Origin: DASZBX01 sp035943635
Lineage (GTDB): Bacteria; Actinomycetota; Actinomycetes; Streptomycetales; Catenulisporaceae
Length of the DNA stretch: 64,000 nt
Direction of reading: 5' to 3'
NCBI GenBank assembly: GCA_035943635.1
Contig: DASZBX010000147.1
Coordinates: forward strand, 124,001-188,000
Position 1 is the stretch's first letter. Each line of letters begins with the position of its first letter. The translations under genes and the position numbers were made by a program. The notes under the pieces are model-generated. The model searched no databases and was not told where the DNA came from. It worked only from the letters and a program-made list of their open reading frames with translations. This document shows, piece after piece, positions 16,455 through 24,857 of the stretch.

Positions 16455-17291
16455 ATGTCCAGCTTTGACCGTGCCCGTGAATCCCTCGGCCGCCGCCTAC
16501 GCGAACTGAGGGAGCAGACTGGCCTGAACGGGAAGCAGTTCGCCGAAGCCCTGGGCTGGCAAGCGACCAAAGTCTCCCGCCTGGAGAACGGTCAGCGTAC
16601 GCCGAGCCGGTCTGACATCACCGCATGGGCTGAAGCCGCCGACGCCGTTGCGGTCACCGACGAGTTGCTGACTCTCACGGCGGCTCTCGACGAGATGTAT
16701 GCCACCTGGAAGCGGCAGCTCAAAGCCGGGTTCGGCCCTCGGCAGCGCAAGAGCCTCGAAGCCGAAGGCCAGACCCGCTTTCTCCGCGGCTTCCAGTGCA
16801 GCGTCGTGCCAGGACTTGTCCAGACTCCTGACTATGCCCGCCGCGTCTTCGAGCACAACTCCGCGCTGCACGGCTTCGCCCAGGACATCGACGATGCCGT
16901 GGACATCCGCATGCGCCGCCAACAAGTGCTCTACGAGTCACGGCAACGCCTGCATCTGGTCATGACCGAGGGAGCTTTGCGTCATACGACCGTGACGCCG
17001 CACGTCATGCGAGCCCAACTCGACCGCATCATTTCTGTCAGCACCTTGGCGAACGTGGTGCTCGGCGTCATCCCCTTTGATCGGCAGCTGCCTGTCCTGC
17101 CGCTGCACGGATTCATGATTTATGACGAGCAGACCGTCAGAGTCGAGACCGTCACCGCCGAACTGACCGTGGCCGACCCCGCCGAAGTACAGCTCTACCT
17201 GAAGATCTTCAAGGCCCTGGCCGACGCCGCACTGTACGGCAAGGATTTGCGAACACATCTGATCGAACTTCAGGCCGGACTGGCCGACTAA
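16455..17291 (+). CDS. XRE-family regulator with DUF5753 (Scr1-like) domain
   Basis: Residues 8-60 form a helix-turn-helix (LGRRLRELREQTGLNGKQFA, then ATKVSRLENGQRTPS). The remaining 200 residues match the DUF5753 ligand or partner-binding region typical of actinomycete WhiJ-like regulators. These act with small partner proteins in developmental control or toxin-antitoxin-like modules. ATG 16455 is preferred to the in-frame start at 16392 inside the previous gene. The likely operator sites are at 15668 and 17301-17329. Confidence 0.88.
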   Translation: MSSFDRARESLGRRLRELREQTGLNGKQFAEALGWQATKVSRLENGQRTPSRSDITAWAEAADAVAVTDELLTLTAALDEMYATWKRQLKAGFGPRQRKSLEAEGQTRFLRGFQCSVVPGLVQTPDYARRVFEHNSALHGFAQDIDDAVDIRMRRQQVLYESRQRLHLVMTEGALRHTTVTPHVMRAQLDRIISVSTLANVVLGVIPFDRQLPVLPLHGFMIYDEQTVRVETVTAELTVADPAEVQLYLKIFKALADAALYGKDLRTHLIELQAGLAD

Positions 17292-17300
17292 CGCCGCGGT

Positions 17301-17329
17301 GCCAGATCTGGCAATCTCTGGCAATAGTC
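17301..17329 (+). promoter_or_regulatory. Candidate operator: palindrome plus CTGGCAATAGTC
   Basis: GCCAGATCTGGC (17301-17312) is a perfect palindrome. CTGGCAATAGTC (17318-17329) repeats the motif at 15668. It lies between the XRE gene and the next small gene, about 35 bases before its start. Confidence 0.5.
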
Positions 17330-17364
17330 TGGAAGGTGCCGCGAGCGCTGTCTACCTTGGCCGT

Positions 17365-17670
17365 ATGACCGATTCGCCGAAGGGCGCGAAGTCCTTTGCC
17401 TGGCAGGTTCGATACACCTGGGAATGTACTGGCAGGGTCGTGCACCCGAAATTCACCTACAGCGACGTCCCGCGAGAAGATCTTGCCATTGCGCAGAGCG
17501 AAGCCGCTGTGAAGCGGGCCTCTCAACGCAACGGGCACTGCCCCTATGGCTGGAACGCCTGCGCACCCCCTAAGCCATCGACAGCATTCGCACGATCAAT
17601 CAGCCAGCTGTCATCTGTCGTGAAAATGGGCTCGGCGTCGGTCACGGCTGTCCCTGCGTCTGCTCGATGA
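17365..17670 (+). CDS. Hypothetical protein (101 aa)
   Basis: ATG 17365 lies seven bases after TACCTT (17353-17358), a plausible leaderless start. The first 65 residues (MTDSPKGAKSFAWQVRYTWE...) have an ordinary composition. From about residue 70 the sequence becomes Ser/Ala-rich and overlaps a 23-bp repeat (17608-17630) shared with the element at 18007, so the original C-terminus may have been replaced. No family recognised. Confidence 0.5.
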   Translation: MTDSPKGAKSFAWQVRYTWECTGRVVHPKFTYSDVPREDLAIAQSEAAVKRASQRNGHCPYGWNACAPPKPSTAFARSISQLSSVVKMGSASVTAVPASAR

Positions 17671-17856
17671 TGGCCCGGCCACCATCGCGGTCACGGGTCC
17701 AGCTCGGGCGCAGGTGCGCGCAGCGCACTCCCTGTCCGCACCGCCGTTCAGGGAGTTTAATGAAAGAGCGTCAGCTTCCCCGTTTTGTCGCGCGATTCCT
17801 TCGGGCTGCAAACCCGACAGCAGGATCGGGATTCGCGTTTCAGGGAGGAGCGGCTG

Positions 17857-17970
17857 ATGTCCGATCAAGCCGAAAACGACAAGAAGGACACGTTGTGGCG
17901 CAGGCTCGGGGTCGTCGGCTCGTTTGTCGACGCCGCCGTGCGCCTGGCTGAACTGTTCTTACGGCGCTGA
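17857..17970 (+). CDS. Small amphipathic peptide gene (37 aa)
   Basis: GGAGGAG sits nine bases before ATG 17857, and a perfect terminator hairpin begins five bases after the stop, which together argue for a real gene. The product has a charged N-terminus (MSDQAENDKKDTLWRR) and a hydrophobic helix ending in LAELFLRR. Such peptides can be type I toxins or membrane peptides, but there is no direct evidence. The frame is also open upstream to 17785. Confidence 0.55.
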   Translation: MSDQAENDKKDTLWRRLGVVGSFVDAAVRLAELFLRR

Positions 17971-17974
17971 TCGA

Positions 17975-18002
17975 GGAGGGCGCTCTCCCGGGGGCGCCCT
18001 CC
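17975..18002 (+). terminator. Terminator after 37-aa peptide gene
   Basis: GGAGGGCGC (17975-17983) is perfectly complementary to GCGCCCTCC (17994-18002) with a 10-base loop, followed by TT. Confidence 0.7.
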
Positions 18003-18026
18003 TTCGCTGTCGTCTGTCGCGAAAAT

Positions 18027-18139
18027 GGGTTCTGGCGCTGATCTTGTCGCGATGTTGGTCAGATTCATGTCGCTCGCGTGGTCGGCAACGTGGTGCAGCA
18101 ATGCTGGTCGGCACCGCAACAAGATCAGCGCCAGAACCC
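18027..18139. mobile_element. 113-bp MITE-like element with 24-bp terminal inverted repeats
   Basis: The left arm 18027-18050 starts GGGTTCTGGCGCTGATCTTG, and the right arm 18116-18139 is its reverse complement with one mismatch in 24. No coding capacity. Flanks GAAAAT (left) and GAAAGT (right) could be a mutated 6-bp target duplication. Confidence 0.6.
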
Positions 18140-18234
18140 GAAAGTCGAGCAGCCGCGGTCGCAGTCAGCGCACTAGACGCTGACACTGCGGCCGCGGCGG
18201 GGCCGCCCACTCGACCTGGTCGCCGAATTCCGGT

Positions 18235-19920
18235 TCAGACACTGGTCGGCATGGCCGAGTGTGGGCCGGTGGGTTGGGGGACAAGGCGAGCAGCGGTGGG
18301 CTGGGTCTCGTCGGTGGTGGGGGACGGGTCCGCGTTGACGGGAAGTGAGCTCATCCGGACCACCAGACACCACGCGACCACGATGCCCGCGGCGCACAGC
18401 AGCAGCGGCAGTTCGGGGCCGAGCGGGGGGAGCCATTTGCCATGCAGGACATCGAGATGCGCACCGCCGCTCTCGAACCGGATCATGGTGACGTACAGCA
18501 TCACTCCCTGGATGGGCAGCAGCACAAGCCCGACCATACGAGTGACTTTCCGCAGGTGCTGGGGAATCAACACACGCTGCTCGCCGAGCGCATGCGCAGC
18601 AAGCAGCGGTGCGCCGACGATGAACGGGAGCGCATACCGCCCCTGCGAAAGCCACCAACCATGCGCCACAGTCTCGGCATCGGGATAGATCAGGATGACG
18701 TACGCACCCAGGATGATGCCCACGATACGCAGGCGGTCGACCGTCCCACTTACCGCGAGAGCGAGCAGAATCAACGCCGCGCAGACACCAAACCAGACAT
18801 AGAACACCAGACCAGGAGTCGGCACATCACCATACGACGTCAGCGCGATGAATCCATCGGTGTAATAAGTCGTCCGACTCCACAACTCGTCCACATACGC
18901 ATGCGCAAGCGTCAGGTGCCCGGCGGTAGAACCAGCGGCCAGATTGCCGACACCACCGGTGAGCTTGACCCACACATACCCGAAGACCAACCCAACTCCC
19001 GTCACCGGCAACCACCGCAGCAACGTCCGATTCGCGAGCACAGCCCGCACCCAACCACGCCCACCACGCCCACCACGATCCAGCCCCGAGAGAACCCGCC
19101 GAGGATGGCGCAGCCACCCCACCACCCCCCCGAACACCGCAACACCAACCGTCAGAACCAGCCACTCGACCCCGAAACTCCGGAACACGGCCAGAAACGC
19201 GCCGCTGACGCACGCCAGCCGCACCAGCCCCGGGCTCGCCTGCCGGGCGTCGACGATGCCGATCAGGGCCACCCACAACGCCAGCCCGACCACGATCTCC
19301 GGCCCGGCCGGGTTCACCCCGCCCTCCAGGTTGACCACCACCGGGGTCAGCACCACGAGCAGTCCGGGCAGCAGCCACCGGGCGTGCCGCAGCCGGGACG
19401 CGGCGGTGACCGCGAAGGCGATGAAGGCGCTCATGAACACGGTGGTCAGCAGGCGCGCGGCGATGATGCCGAAGAAGGTCGGCCAGATCCGGATCGGCCA
19501 GCCGACCAGGGCGTAGTACACCGGCGAGTAGGTCGCCGCGTTCGACGAGGTCTCGATCATCTGCCTTGTCTGGGCCGGGTCGGCGCCGGCCGTCGCGGCG
19601 CAGTGGGCCGAGGCGGCGTGGTTCCAGCGGAAGCAGCTGAACCCGATGTGCAGGCCGTCGGGCATCAGGCTCTGCGGCGCTCGGATCAGGCCGTCGGCGG
19701 GCGCGCGGACCTGGCCGCTCCACACCGCGTACGCGCGCAGCACGTGCTGGAGCTCGTCCGCCGGGCCGTCGTACGGCATCGCCAGCGACCAGGCCGCGCC
19801 GAGCAGGGCAAAGGCCAGGAAGGCGAGCAGCCAGACCCGGCGCGGCGGCAGGGGCGCCCCCGGCCCGGACGTTGAACCCCGGATGAACAGTCGAACACGC
19901 TGGATGGTACTGGTGCGCAT
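18235..19920 (-). CDS. DUF2142 family polytopic membrane protein
   Basis: The 561-residue protein has an N-terminal segment and many hydrophobic helices typical of DUF2142 proteins, which resemble GT-C type membrane glycosyltransferases and occur in polysaccharide loci. It shares AAWSLAMPYDGPADELQHV, GGVNPAGPEI and GWWLSQGRYALPFI with the paralogue at 30447-32030. ATG 19920 (MRTSTIQRV) follows GGAAGG; ATG 19947 is the alternative. The 3' half (18440-19200) has visibly less GC-biased third positions than the 5' half. Confidence 0.85.
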   Translation of the reverse strand: MRTSTIQRVRLFIRGSTSGPGAPLPPRRVWLLAFLAFALLGAAWSLAMPYDGPADELQHVLRAYAVWSGQVRAPADGLIRAPQSLMPDGLHIGFSCFRWNHAASAHCAATAGADPAQTRQMIETSSNAATYSPVYYALVGWPIRIWPTFFGIIAARLLTTVFMSAFIAFAVTAASRLRHARWLLPGLLVVLTPVVVNLEGGVNPAGPEIVVGLALWVALIGIVDARQASPGLVRLACVSGAFLAVFRSFGVEWLVLTVGVAVFGGVVGWLRHPRRVLSGLDRGGRGGRGWVRAVLANRTLLRWLPVTGVGLVFGYVWVKLTGGVGNLAAGSTAGHLTLAHAYVDELWSRTTYYTDGFIALTSYGDVPTPGLVFYVWFGVCAALILLALAVSGTVDRLRIVGIILGAYVILIYPDAETVAHGWWLSQGRYALPFIVGAPLLAAHALGEQRVLIPQHLRKVTRMVGLVLLPIQGVMLYVTMIRFESGGAHLDVLHGKWLPPLGPELPLLLCAAGIVVAWCLVVRMSSLPVNADPSPTTDETQPTAARLVPQPTGPHSAMPTSV

Positions 19921-20415
19921 AGTGGAACGTGCCTTCCCGCACAACATTGGGGGACGAGACGGGCAAAGACTATCAACGCCAGCGTAACGAAGTGAAAACA
20001 GGGAGTGACGGAACGCGGGCCGGGACTCGGCCGGGGATCTTCCCCGCCTGCCGGCGCCCCGATCGCGGCCGCCGGCCGGCCGCCGGGCCCGGGAGTGTCG
20101 TCGACGGTCGGGTCACGGGTCTGTCGCAAACCCGCGGCCCGGCCGTGACGCTCCACCGCCCCGGCCCGGACGGGCGCTAGAGTCAGCCTTGGCCGACCGC
20201 GATCAGGCCGCCGCCGCCCTGGGCCGTCCTCGGGTCCGACCCACCCGCTGACCCGGGTCGGACCCGCCCCGGGCCGGGCCGGTCCCGATCGGCCGACCGG
20301 TGCCGCGGACGCTGCCGTACACCGGAACCCCGGCGCCGAGGCGGTATCTTTGGCTGCGGTGCCACGAGTTGCGCGGAGCCGGACACACCGGCCCGGGCGG
20401 GTTTGGGAGAGCAAG
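19921..20415. other. Intergenic region between divergent DUF2142 and DUF2304 genes
   Basis: About 495 bases without a convincing gene. It contains GC-rich palindromes and a perfect 12-bp inverted repeat (20231-20242 with 20255-20266). TATCTT at 20345-20350 could be a -10 for the rightward gene. Confidence 0.5.
20231..20266 (+). repeat. 12-bp inverted repeat in intergenic region
   Basis: CGGGTCCGACCC (20231-20242) pairs with GGGTCGGACCCG (20255-20266), loop 12 bases. It could be a structured leader or operator of the downstream genes; no T tract follows. Confidence 0.5.
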
Positions 20416-20793
20416 ATGAGGCTGTCGATCCTCACCGGTGCGACCGGGGTCGTGCTCCTCGGTTTCATCTACGAACTGTTACGCCGCCGACAACTGCGGG
20501 AGAAGTACGCCGTGCTGTGGCTGGTGGTCGGCGTGGTCGTGATCCCCTTCGCCTTCTTCCCGCACGTGCTCGACACCCTGGCCCGGACCGTCGGCGTGGC
20601 CAGCGGGGTGAGCCTGGTGCTGTTCCTGGCCGTGCTCTTCCTGCTGCTGGTCTGCGTGCACCTGAGCTGGGAGGCGAGCCGGCTGGAGGAGGAGACCCGC
20701 TGCCTGGCCGAGGAGATCGCGCTGATCAAGACCACCCTGGCCGACCGGGACCGGGCCGTGGACGCGCTGGTGGCGTCGAGGAGCGAGCTGTGA
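20416..20793 (+). CDS. DUF2304 family membrane protein
   Basis: A 125-residue protein with three hydrophobic segments (GATGVVLLGFIYELL, YAVLWLVVGVVVIPFAFF, VSLVLFLAVLFLLLVCVHL) and a C-terminal coiled-coil-like tail. DUF2304 proteins typically sit next to family 2 glycosyltransferases and are thought to help membrane glycosyl transfer. ATG 20416 follows GGGAGAG. The stop overlaps the GTG of the next gene, a translationally coupled pair. Confidence 0.9.
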   Translation: MRLSILTGATGVVLLGFIYELLRRRQLREKYAVLWLVVGVVVIPFAFFPHVLDTLARTVGVASGVSLVLFLAVLFLLLVCVHLSWEASRLEEETRCLAEEIALIKTTLADRDRAVDALVASRSEL

Positions 20794-21506
20794 ACGACGA
20801 GGCCAAGCGGGTCCTGATCATCATCCCGGCCTGGAACGAGGCCGAGTCGATCGGCGACGTGGTGCGCGAGGTGCGGGCCAAGCTGCCGACCGTCGACGTG
20901 CTCGTGGTCAGCGACGGCTCCACCGACCGGACCGCGCCGGAGGCGGCCGAGGCGGGCGCGGTGGTGGCCACCCTGCCGTACAACCTCGGCGTGGGCGGCG
21001 CGATGCGGCTGGGCTACCGCTACGCCCGCGACCACGACTACGACGTGGCCGTGCAGGTCGACGCGGACGGGCAGCACGACCCGGGCTGCGTGCCGGACCT
21101 GATCGCCAGGCTCGGCGACGGCCCGGACGGCGCGGCCCTGGTGGCCGGCGCCCGGTTCGCCGGGATCGGCGACTACAAGGTCAGCGGCCCGCGCCGGTGG
21201 GCGATGGTGGTGCTCTCGGCGGTGCTCTCCCGGATGGCCGGGGCGAAGCTGCCGGACACCACCTCCGGTTTCCGGGCCTGCAACCGGGCCCTGATCGAGC
21301 TGTTCGCGACCTGGTATCCGGTCGAGTACCTCGGCGACACGGTCGAGACCACGGTCCGGGTGATAAGGCTCGGCTACGTGGTGCGCCAGGTCCCGGTGGC
21401 GATGCGTCCGCGCGCGGCGGGCAAGTCCAGCGCCTCGCCGGTCAAGGCGATAATGTACCTCGGCCGGGCGATGCTGACCCTGGCGCTGGCGCTCAACCGC
21501 CGCTGA
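20790..21506 (+). CDS. Family 2 glycosyltransferase (polyprenol-phosphate type)
   Basis: The 238-residue protein begins RVLIIIPAWNEAESIGDVV and contains VVSDGSTDRT, a probable DXD in VQVDADGQHDP, and DTTSGFRACNR, as in dolichol/undecaprenol-phosphate sugar transferases. No C-terminal membrane domain is present; the coupled DUF2304 protein may supply it. GTG 20790 overlaps the previous stop (GTGA). It ends six bases from the convergent glycosyltransferase gene at 21513. Confidence 0.92.
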   Translation: MNDEAKRVLIIIPAWNEAESIGDVVREVRAKLPTVDVLVVSDGSTDRTAPEAAEAGAVVATLPYNLGVGGAMRLGYRYARDHDYDVAVQVDADGQHDPGCVPDLIARLGDGPDGAALVAGARFAGIGDYKVSGPRRWAMVVLSAVLSRMAGAKLPDTTSGFRACNRALIELFATWYPVEYLGDTVETTVRVIRLGYVVRQVPVAMRPRAAGKSSASPVKAIMYLGRAMLTLALALNRR

Positions 21507-21512
21507 CGCGGA

Positions 21513-22400
21513 TCAGTTCCGGAAGGTGAACCCGAGCAGCGCGCGGGCGCTCTCGCGCTGGCCGCCGAGCACGGCCCCGGGCAGCATGGTCAGCGCGTGC
21601 ACCCGGGTGGAGAAGTGCCGCCGGGCCGCCTTGGCCGCCCGCGGCCAGCCCTGCGCCTGCATCCGGTCGGCCACCTCCAGGAAGTAGCCCTTGGCCTCGC
21701 CGAACCGGCTGCCGGCCACGGCGCTGGTGCTGGAGGCGCTGTGCTGGTGCCGGCGGTACTGGAAGCACACGGCCGGGTCGACCGCGAGCGCCTCGCCGCG
21801 CTGGACCAGGTCGATGATCAGCGCGAGGTCCTGGATGATCTCCAGGCCGTCGCGGAAGCCGACCTCCTTGAGCGCGTCCGAGCGCCAGCACAGGGACGGG
21901 AAGTACAGCCAGTCCCCGCGCAGCAGGCTCACCGCGAGCTCCTCGCCGGACAGCAGCAGCCGGCCGGGCTCCCGCGGCGCGTAGATCCGCTTCTTCGCCG
22001 TGTCCACCAGGGAGCCGCCCGGCTCCCCGGCGCCGTCGATGACCTGGACCCCGGGCTGGACCATGGCCACGGTCGGGTGCTCGTCGAGCACGGACCGGAT
22101 CACGGCCAGGTAGTTCGGGAACATCAGGTCGTCGCTGCCCATGATCACGGTGCGCTCGTACTCGACCAGGGACACGCACTTGCGGAAGTTGCCCAGCACG
22201 CCGAGGTTGGCCTCGTTGCGCTGGTACCGGATCCGCGGGTCGCCGAGGCCGGCGAACCACTCCGGCACTCCCGCGGCCTGGCCGTCGTCGACCACCGTCA
22301 GCCGCCACGATTCATCCGTTTGGGCGATGACGCTGCGGACGGCCGCCTGCATCATCGGGACGTCGCCGTAGTACGGCATGACGATGTCGAACAAGGTCAT
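21513..22400 (-). CDS. Family 2 glycosyltransferase
   Basis: A GT-A enzyme of 295 residues: FDIVMPYYGDVPMMQAAVRSV at the start, VVDDGQ, NLGVLGNFRKC, and MGSDDLMFPNY carrying the probable DXD. It probably adds one sugar to the surface polysaccharide; donor unknown. ATG 22400 overlaps the rfbC stop by four bases, so it is the last gene of the leftward rfbA-rfbC unit. Confidence 0.9.
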   Translation of the reverse strand: MTLFDIVMPYYGDVPMMQAAVRSVIAQTDESWRLTVVDDGQAAGVPEWFAGLGDPRIRYQRNEANLGVLGNFRKCVSLVEYERTVIMGSDDLMFPNYLAVIRSVLDEHPTVAMVQPGVQVIDGAGEPGGSLVDTAKKRIYAPREPGRLLLSGEELAVSLLRGDWLYFPSLCWRSDALKEVGFRDGLEIIQDLALIIDLVQRGEALAVDPAVCFQYRRHQHSASSTSAVAGSRFGEAKGYFLEVADRMQAQGWPRAAKAARRHFSTRVHALTMLPGAVLGGQRESARALLGFTFRN

Positions 22401-22996
22401 TGCTTGTCGAGCGCCTCGTAGTAGGACACGCATCCGGCGTAGTCGGGCAGCAGGCCGGAGGAGATCGCCTTGGCCAGGCTGGGCGCGGCCGCGTCCCGGT
22501 CCGACAGCTGCGGGACCTCGGCCGGCCACTCGATGCCCAGGTCCGGGTCCAGCGGGTGCACGGAGTGTTCGTGGCCGGGGGAGTACGTGGCCGAGCACAG
22601 GTAGTTCAGGGTCGCGTCATCCGTCAGCGCGCAGAACCCGTGGCCCAGGCCCTCGGCCAGGTAGACCCCGGTCCGGGTGTCGTCGTCGAGCCGGACGAAC
22701 TCCCAGGCGCCGAAGCTCGGCGAGCCGACCCGCAGGTCCACGATCACGTCCAGCACCGCCCCGCGCACGCAGGTCACGAACTTGGCCTGCCCGGGCGGCA
22801 CGTCGGCGAAGTGGATCCCGCGCACCACGTCCCGGGCGGAGACCGACAGGTTCGCCTGCCGCAGGTCCAGCGGGTGGCCGACCGCCTCGGCCAGGTGGTC
22901 GTACCGGTACCACTCCATGAACAGCCCGCGCGGGTCGCCGAACTGCGGCGACTCGATCCGCCAGGCGCCCTCGATGGAGAGTTGCTCGATCTTCAA
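22397..22996 (-). CDS. rfbC: dTDP-4-dehydrorhamnose 3,5-epimerase
   Basis: RfbC (RmlC) epimerises dTDP-4-keto-6-deoxyglucose at C3 and C5, the third step to dTDP-L-rhamnose. The 199-residue cupin shows DPRGLFMEWYR, the active-site region NLSVSARDVVRGIHF with the catalytic His, and GLGHGFCALTDDATLNYLCS. It lies 32 bases downstream of rfbA and overlaps the following glycosyltransferase. RmlB is not in the window, so the pathway must be completed elsewhere. Confidence 0.95.
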   Translation of the reverse strand: MKIEQLSIEGAWRIESPQFGDPRGLFMEWYRYDHLAEAVGHPLDLRQANLSVSARDVVRGIHFADVPPGQAKFVTCVRGAVLDVIVDLRVGSPSFGAWEFVRLDDDTRTGVYLAEGLGHGFCALTDDATLNYLCSATYSPGHEHSVHPLDPDLGIEWPAEVPQLSDRDAAAPSLAKAISSGLLPDYAGCVSYYEALDKQ

Positions 22997-23028
22997 CGCT
23001 TCGTCCGTCCTCGGTCGGTTGCGCCCGC

Positions 23029-23898
23029 TCAGTCAGCGGAGCTGAGCAGGCCCATCAGGTACTTGCCGTAGCCGCTCTTGAGCAGCGGCCCGGCCAGGGC
23101 GGCGAGCTGGTCGTCGGTGATGAACCCGGACCGCCAGGCGGCCTCCTCGACGCAGCCGATCTTCAGGCCCTGGCGCTGCTCGATCACCCGCACGTACTCC
23201 GAGGCCTGCACCAGCGAGTCGAAGGTGCCGGTGTCCAGCCAGGCCGTGCCGCGGTCGAGCACCGAGACGGTCAGCTCGCCCATCTCCAGGTAGGTCGCGT
23301 TCACGCTGGTGATCTCCAGCTCGCCCCGGGCGCTCGGCTTGAGGTCCTTGGCTATGGCGACGACCCGGTTGTCGTAGAAGTACAGGCCCGGCACGGCGAA
23401 CTTCGAGCGCGGTCTGGCCGGCTTCTCCTCGATCGAGATGGCGTGGCCGTCCGCGTCGAACTCCACCACGCCGTACTCGCTCGGGTTGGCCACCTGGTGC
23501 GCGTAGACCAGGCCGCCGCGCACGGTGGTGTTGGCCCGCAGCTGGGCGCCGAGGCCGACCCCGTGGAAGATATTGTCGCCGAGCACCAGCGCGACCGAGC
23601 CGTCGCCGATGAACTCCTCGCCGAGCAGGAAAGCCTGGGCCAGGCCGTCCGGGCGTTCCTGGACCACGTAGCTCAGCTCCAGCCCGAGGCCGGAGCCGTC
23701 GCCGAGCAGGCGCTGGAACGCCGACTGGTCCTCGGGCGTGGTGATGACCAGGATTTCGCGTATCCCGGCCATGATCAAGGTGGACAGCGGATAGTAGATC
23801 ATCGGTTTGTCGAACACCGGCATCAGCTGCTTGGAGACGGCTTTGGTGATCGGCCACAGCCGTGATCCGGTGCCCCCGGCCAGTATGATTCCACGCAT
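23029..23898 (-). CDS. rfbA: Glucose-1-phosphate thymidylyltransferase
   Basis: RfbA (RmlA) joins dTTP and glucose-1-phosphate to dTDP-glucose, committing sugar to the rhamnose pathway. The 289-residue protein begins MRGIILAGGTGSRLWPITKA with the nucleotide-binding signature, then KPMIYYPLS, LGDNIFHG and EKPARPRS. ATG 23898 is used because homology starts there, although the frame is open to 23937. It is divergent from rfbD with an 85-base shared promoter region. Confidence 0.96.
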   Translation of the reverse strand: MRGIILAGGTGSRLWPITKAVSKQLMPVFDKPMIYYPLSTLIMAGIREILVITTPEDQSAFQRLLGDGSGLGLELSYVVQERPDGLAQAFLLGEEFIGDGSVALVLGDNIFHGVGLGAQLRANTTVRGGLVYAHQVANPSEYGVVEFDADGHAISIEEKPARPRSKFAVPGLYFYDNRVVAIAKDLKPSARGELEITSVNATYLEMGELTVSVLDRGTAWLDTGTFDSLVQASEYVRVIEQRQGLKIGCVEEAAWRSGFITDDQLAALAGPLLKSGYGKYLMGLLSSAD

Positions 23899-23968
23899 AA
23901 TGGCAAAGCTTAGAGGGTGCGTCGTCGGGCATGCCACTTTGGTTGGTCTCGCGTCGGGATGACGGCAC

Positions 23969-23974
23969 TATAGT
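23969..23974 (+). promoter_or_regulatory. -10 element of rfbD
   Basis: TATAGT lies ten bases before the rfbD ATG, so the mRNA would have a leader of only about three bases or none. The -35 is not clear (TTGGTC at 23943-23948 is 20 bases away). Confidence 0.5.
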
Positions 23975-23983
23975 TCTGAAACT

Positions 23984-24847
23984 ATGCGCGTACTCGTCAC
24001 CGGCGCCGCCGGCATGCTTGGCACAGACCTCTGCATCGTTCTCGCGGAAACCGCGGGCACCGAATTCACCGCGCTCGACCGCGGCGCGTTGGACATCACC
24101 GACCCGGACGCCGCGGCCGCCGCCGTCGCCGGGCACGACCTGGTGGTCAACTGCGCGGCGTGGACGAACGTGGACCTGGCCGAGACCGAGGAGGAGCAGG
24201 CCACCGCGATCAACGGCACCGGTCCGCGCAACCTGGCCGCGGCCTGCGCGGGCGCCGGGGCCCGGTTCCTGCAGCCGTCCACGGACTACGTCTTCCCCGG
24301 CGACGCGACCGCGCCGATCCCCGAGGACACGCCGACCGCGCCGCTCAACGCCTACGGCCGGAGCAAGCTGGCCGGGGAGCAGGCCGTGCTGGAGCTGCTG
24401 CCGGAGACCGGGTACGTGGTGCGCACCGCGTGGCTGTACGGCGCGCACGGGCCGAACTTCGTGGCCACCATGCTGCGCCTGGCCGGCGAGCGGGACACCC
24501 TGGACGTGGTCGACGACCAGGTCGGCCAGCCCACCTCGACCGCGGCCCTGGCCCGGCAGCTGGTCCTGCTCGGCCGGGCCGCGCTGGCCGGCCGCGCCCC
24601 GGCCGGGGTCTACCACGGCACCGCGGCCGGGCAGACCTCCTGGCACGGCCTGGCCGCCGCCGCGTTCGAGCTGGCCGGGCTGGACCCGGCCCGGGTGCGC
24701 CCGACCACCTCGGCCGCGTTCGTGCGCCCGGCCAAGCGGCCCGGCTACAGCGTGCTGGCGCACGGCGGCTGGCAGCGGGCGGGCCTGGAGCCGATGGCGG
24801 ACTGGCACGAGGAACTGACCGCCGCGTTCAAGTCCGGGGTCTTCTAG
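23984..24847 (+). CDS. rfbD: dTDP-4-dehydrorhamnose reductase
   Basis: RfbD (RmlD) reduces dTDP-6-deoxy-L-lyxo-4-hexulose to dTDP-L-rhamnose. The 287-residue short-chain dehydrogenase has GAAGMLGTDL at the N-terminus, STDYVFPGD, and the YGRSKLAGE catalytic Tyr-Lys pair. There is no Shine-Dalgarno and the ATG lies at the predicted transcript end. It ends 10 bases from the convergent membrane protein gene. With rfbA and rfbC it supplies rhamnose for this cluster. Confidence 0.95.
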   Translation: MRVLVTGAAGMLGTDLCIVLAETAGTEFTALDRGALDITDPDAAAAAVAGHDLVVNCAAWTNVDLAETEEEQATAINGTGPRNLAAACAGAGARFLQPSTDYVFPGDATAPIPEDTPTAPLNAYGRSKLAGEQAVLELLPETGYVVRTAWLYGAHGPNFVATMLRLAGERDTLDVVDDQVGQPTSTAALARQLVLLGRAALAGRAPAGVYHGTAAGQTSWHGLAAAAFELAGLDPARVRPTTSAAFVRPAKRPGYSVLAHGGWQRAGLEPMADWHEELTAAFKSGVF

Positions 24848-24857
24848 AACCACGGCA

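Larger units (their letters stand above)
17608..18029. repeat. Pair of 23-bp direct repeats
   Basis: Copies at 17608-17630 and 18007-18029 begin CTGTC and end GAAAATGGG, with two mismatches in 23. They flank the small peptide gene and the second copy runs into the left end of the element at 18027. Confidence 0.6.

Noticed and set aside
15425..18140. Integration of the XRE module at tRNA-Gln
   Set aside because: No integrase and no copy of the tRNA 3' end was found downstream, so insertion at this tRNA is not supported.
19020..19150. CCACGCCCACCACGCC tandem-like repeat
   Set aside because: It encodes a Gly/Arg-rich loop within the DUF2142 frame and is not a separate repeat element.
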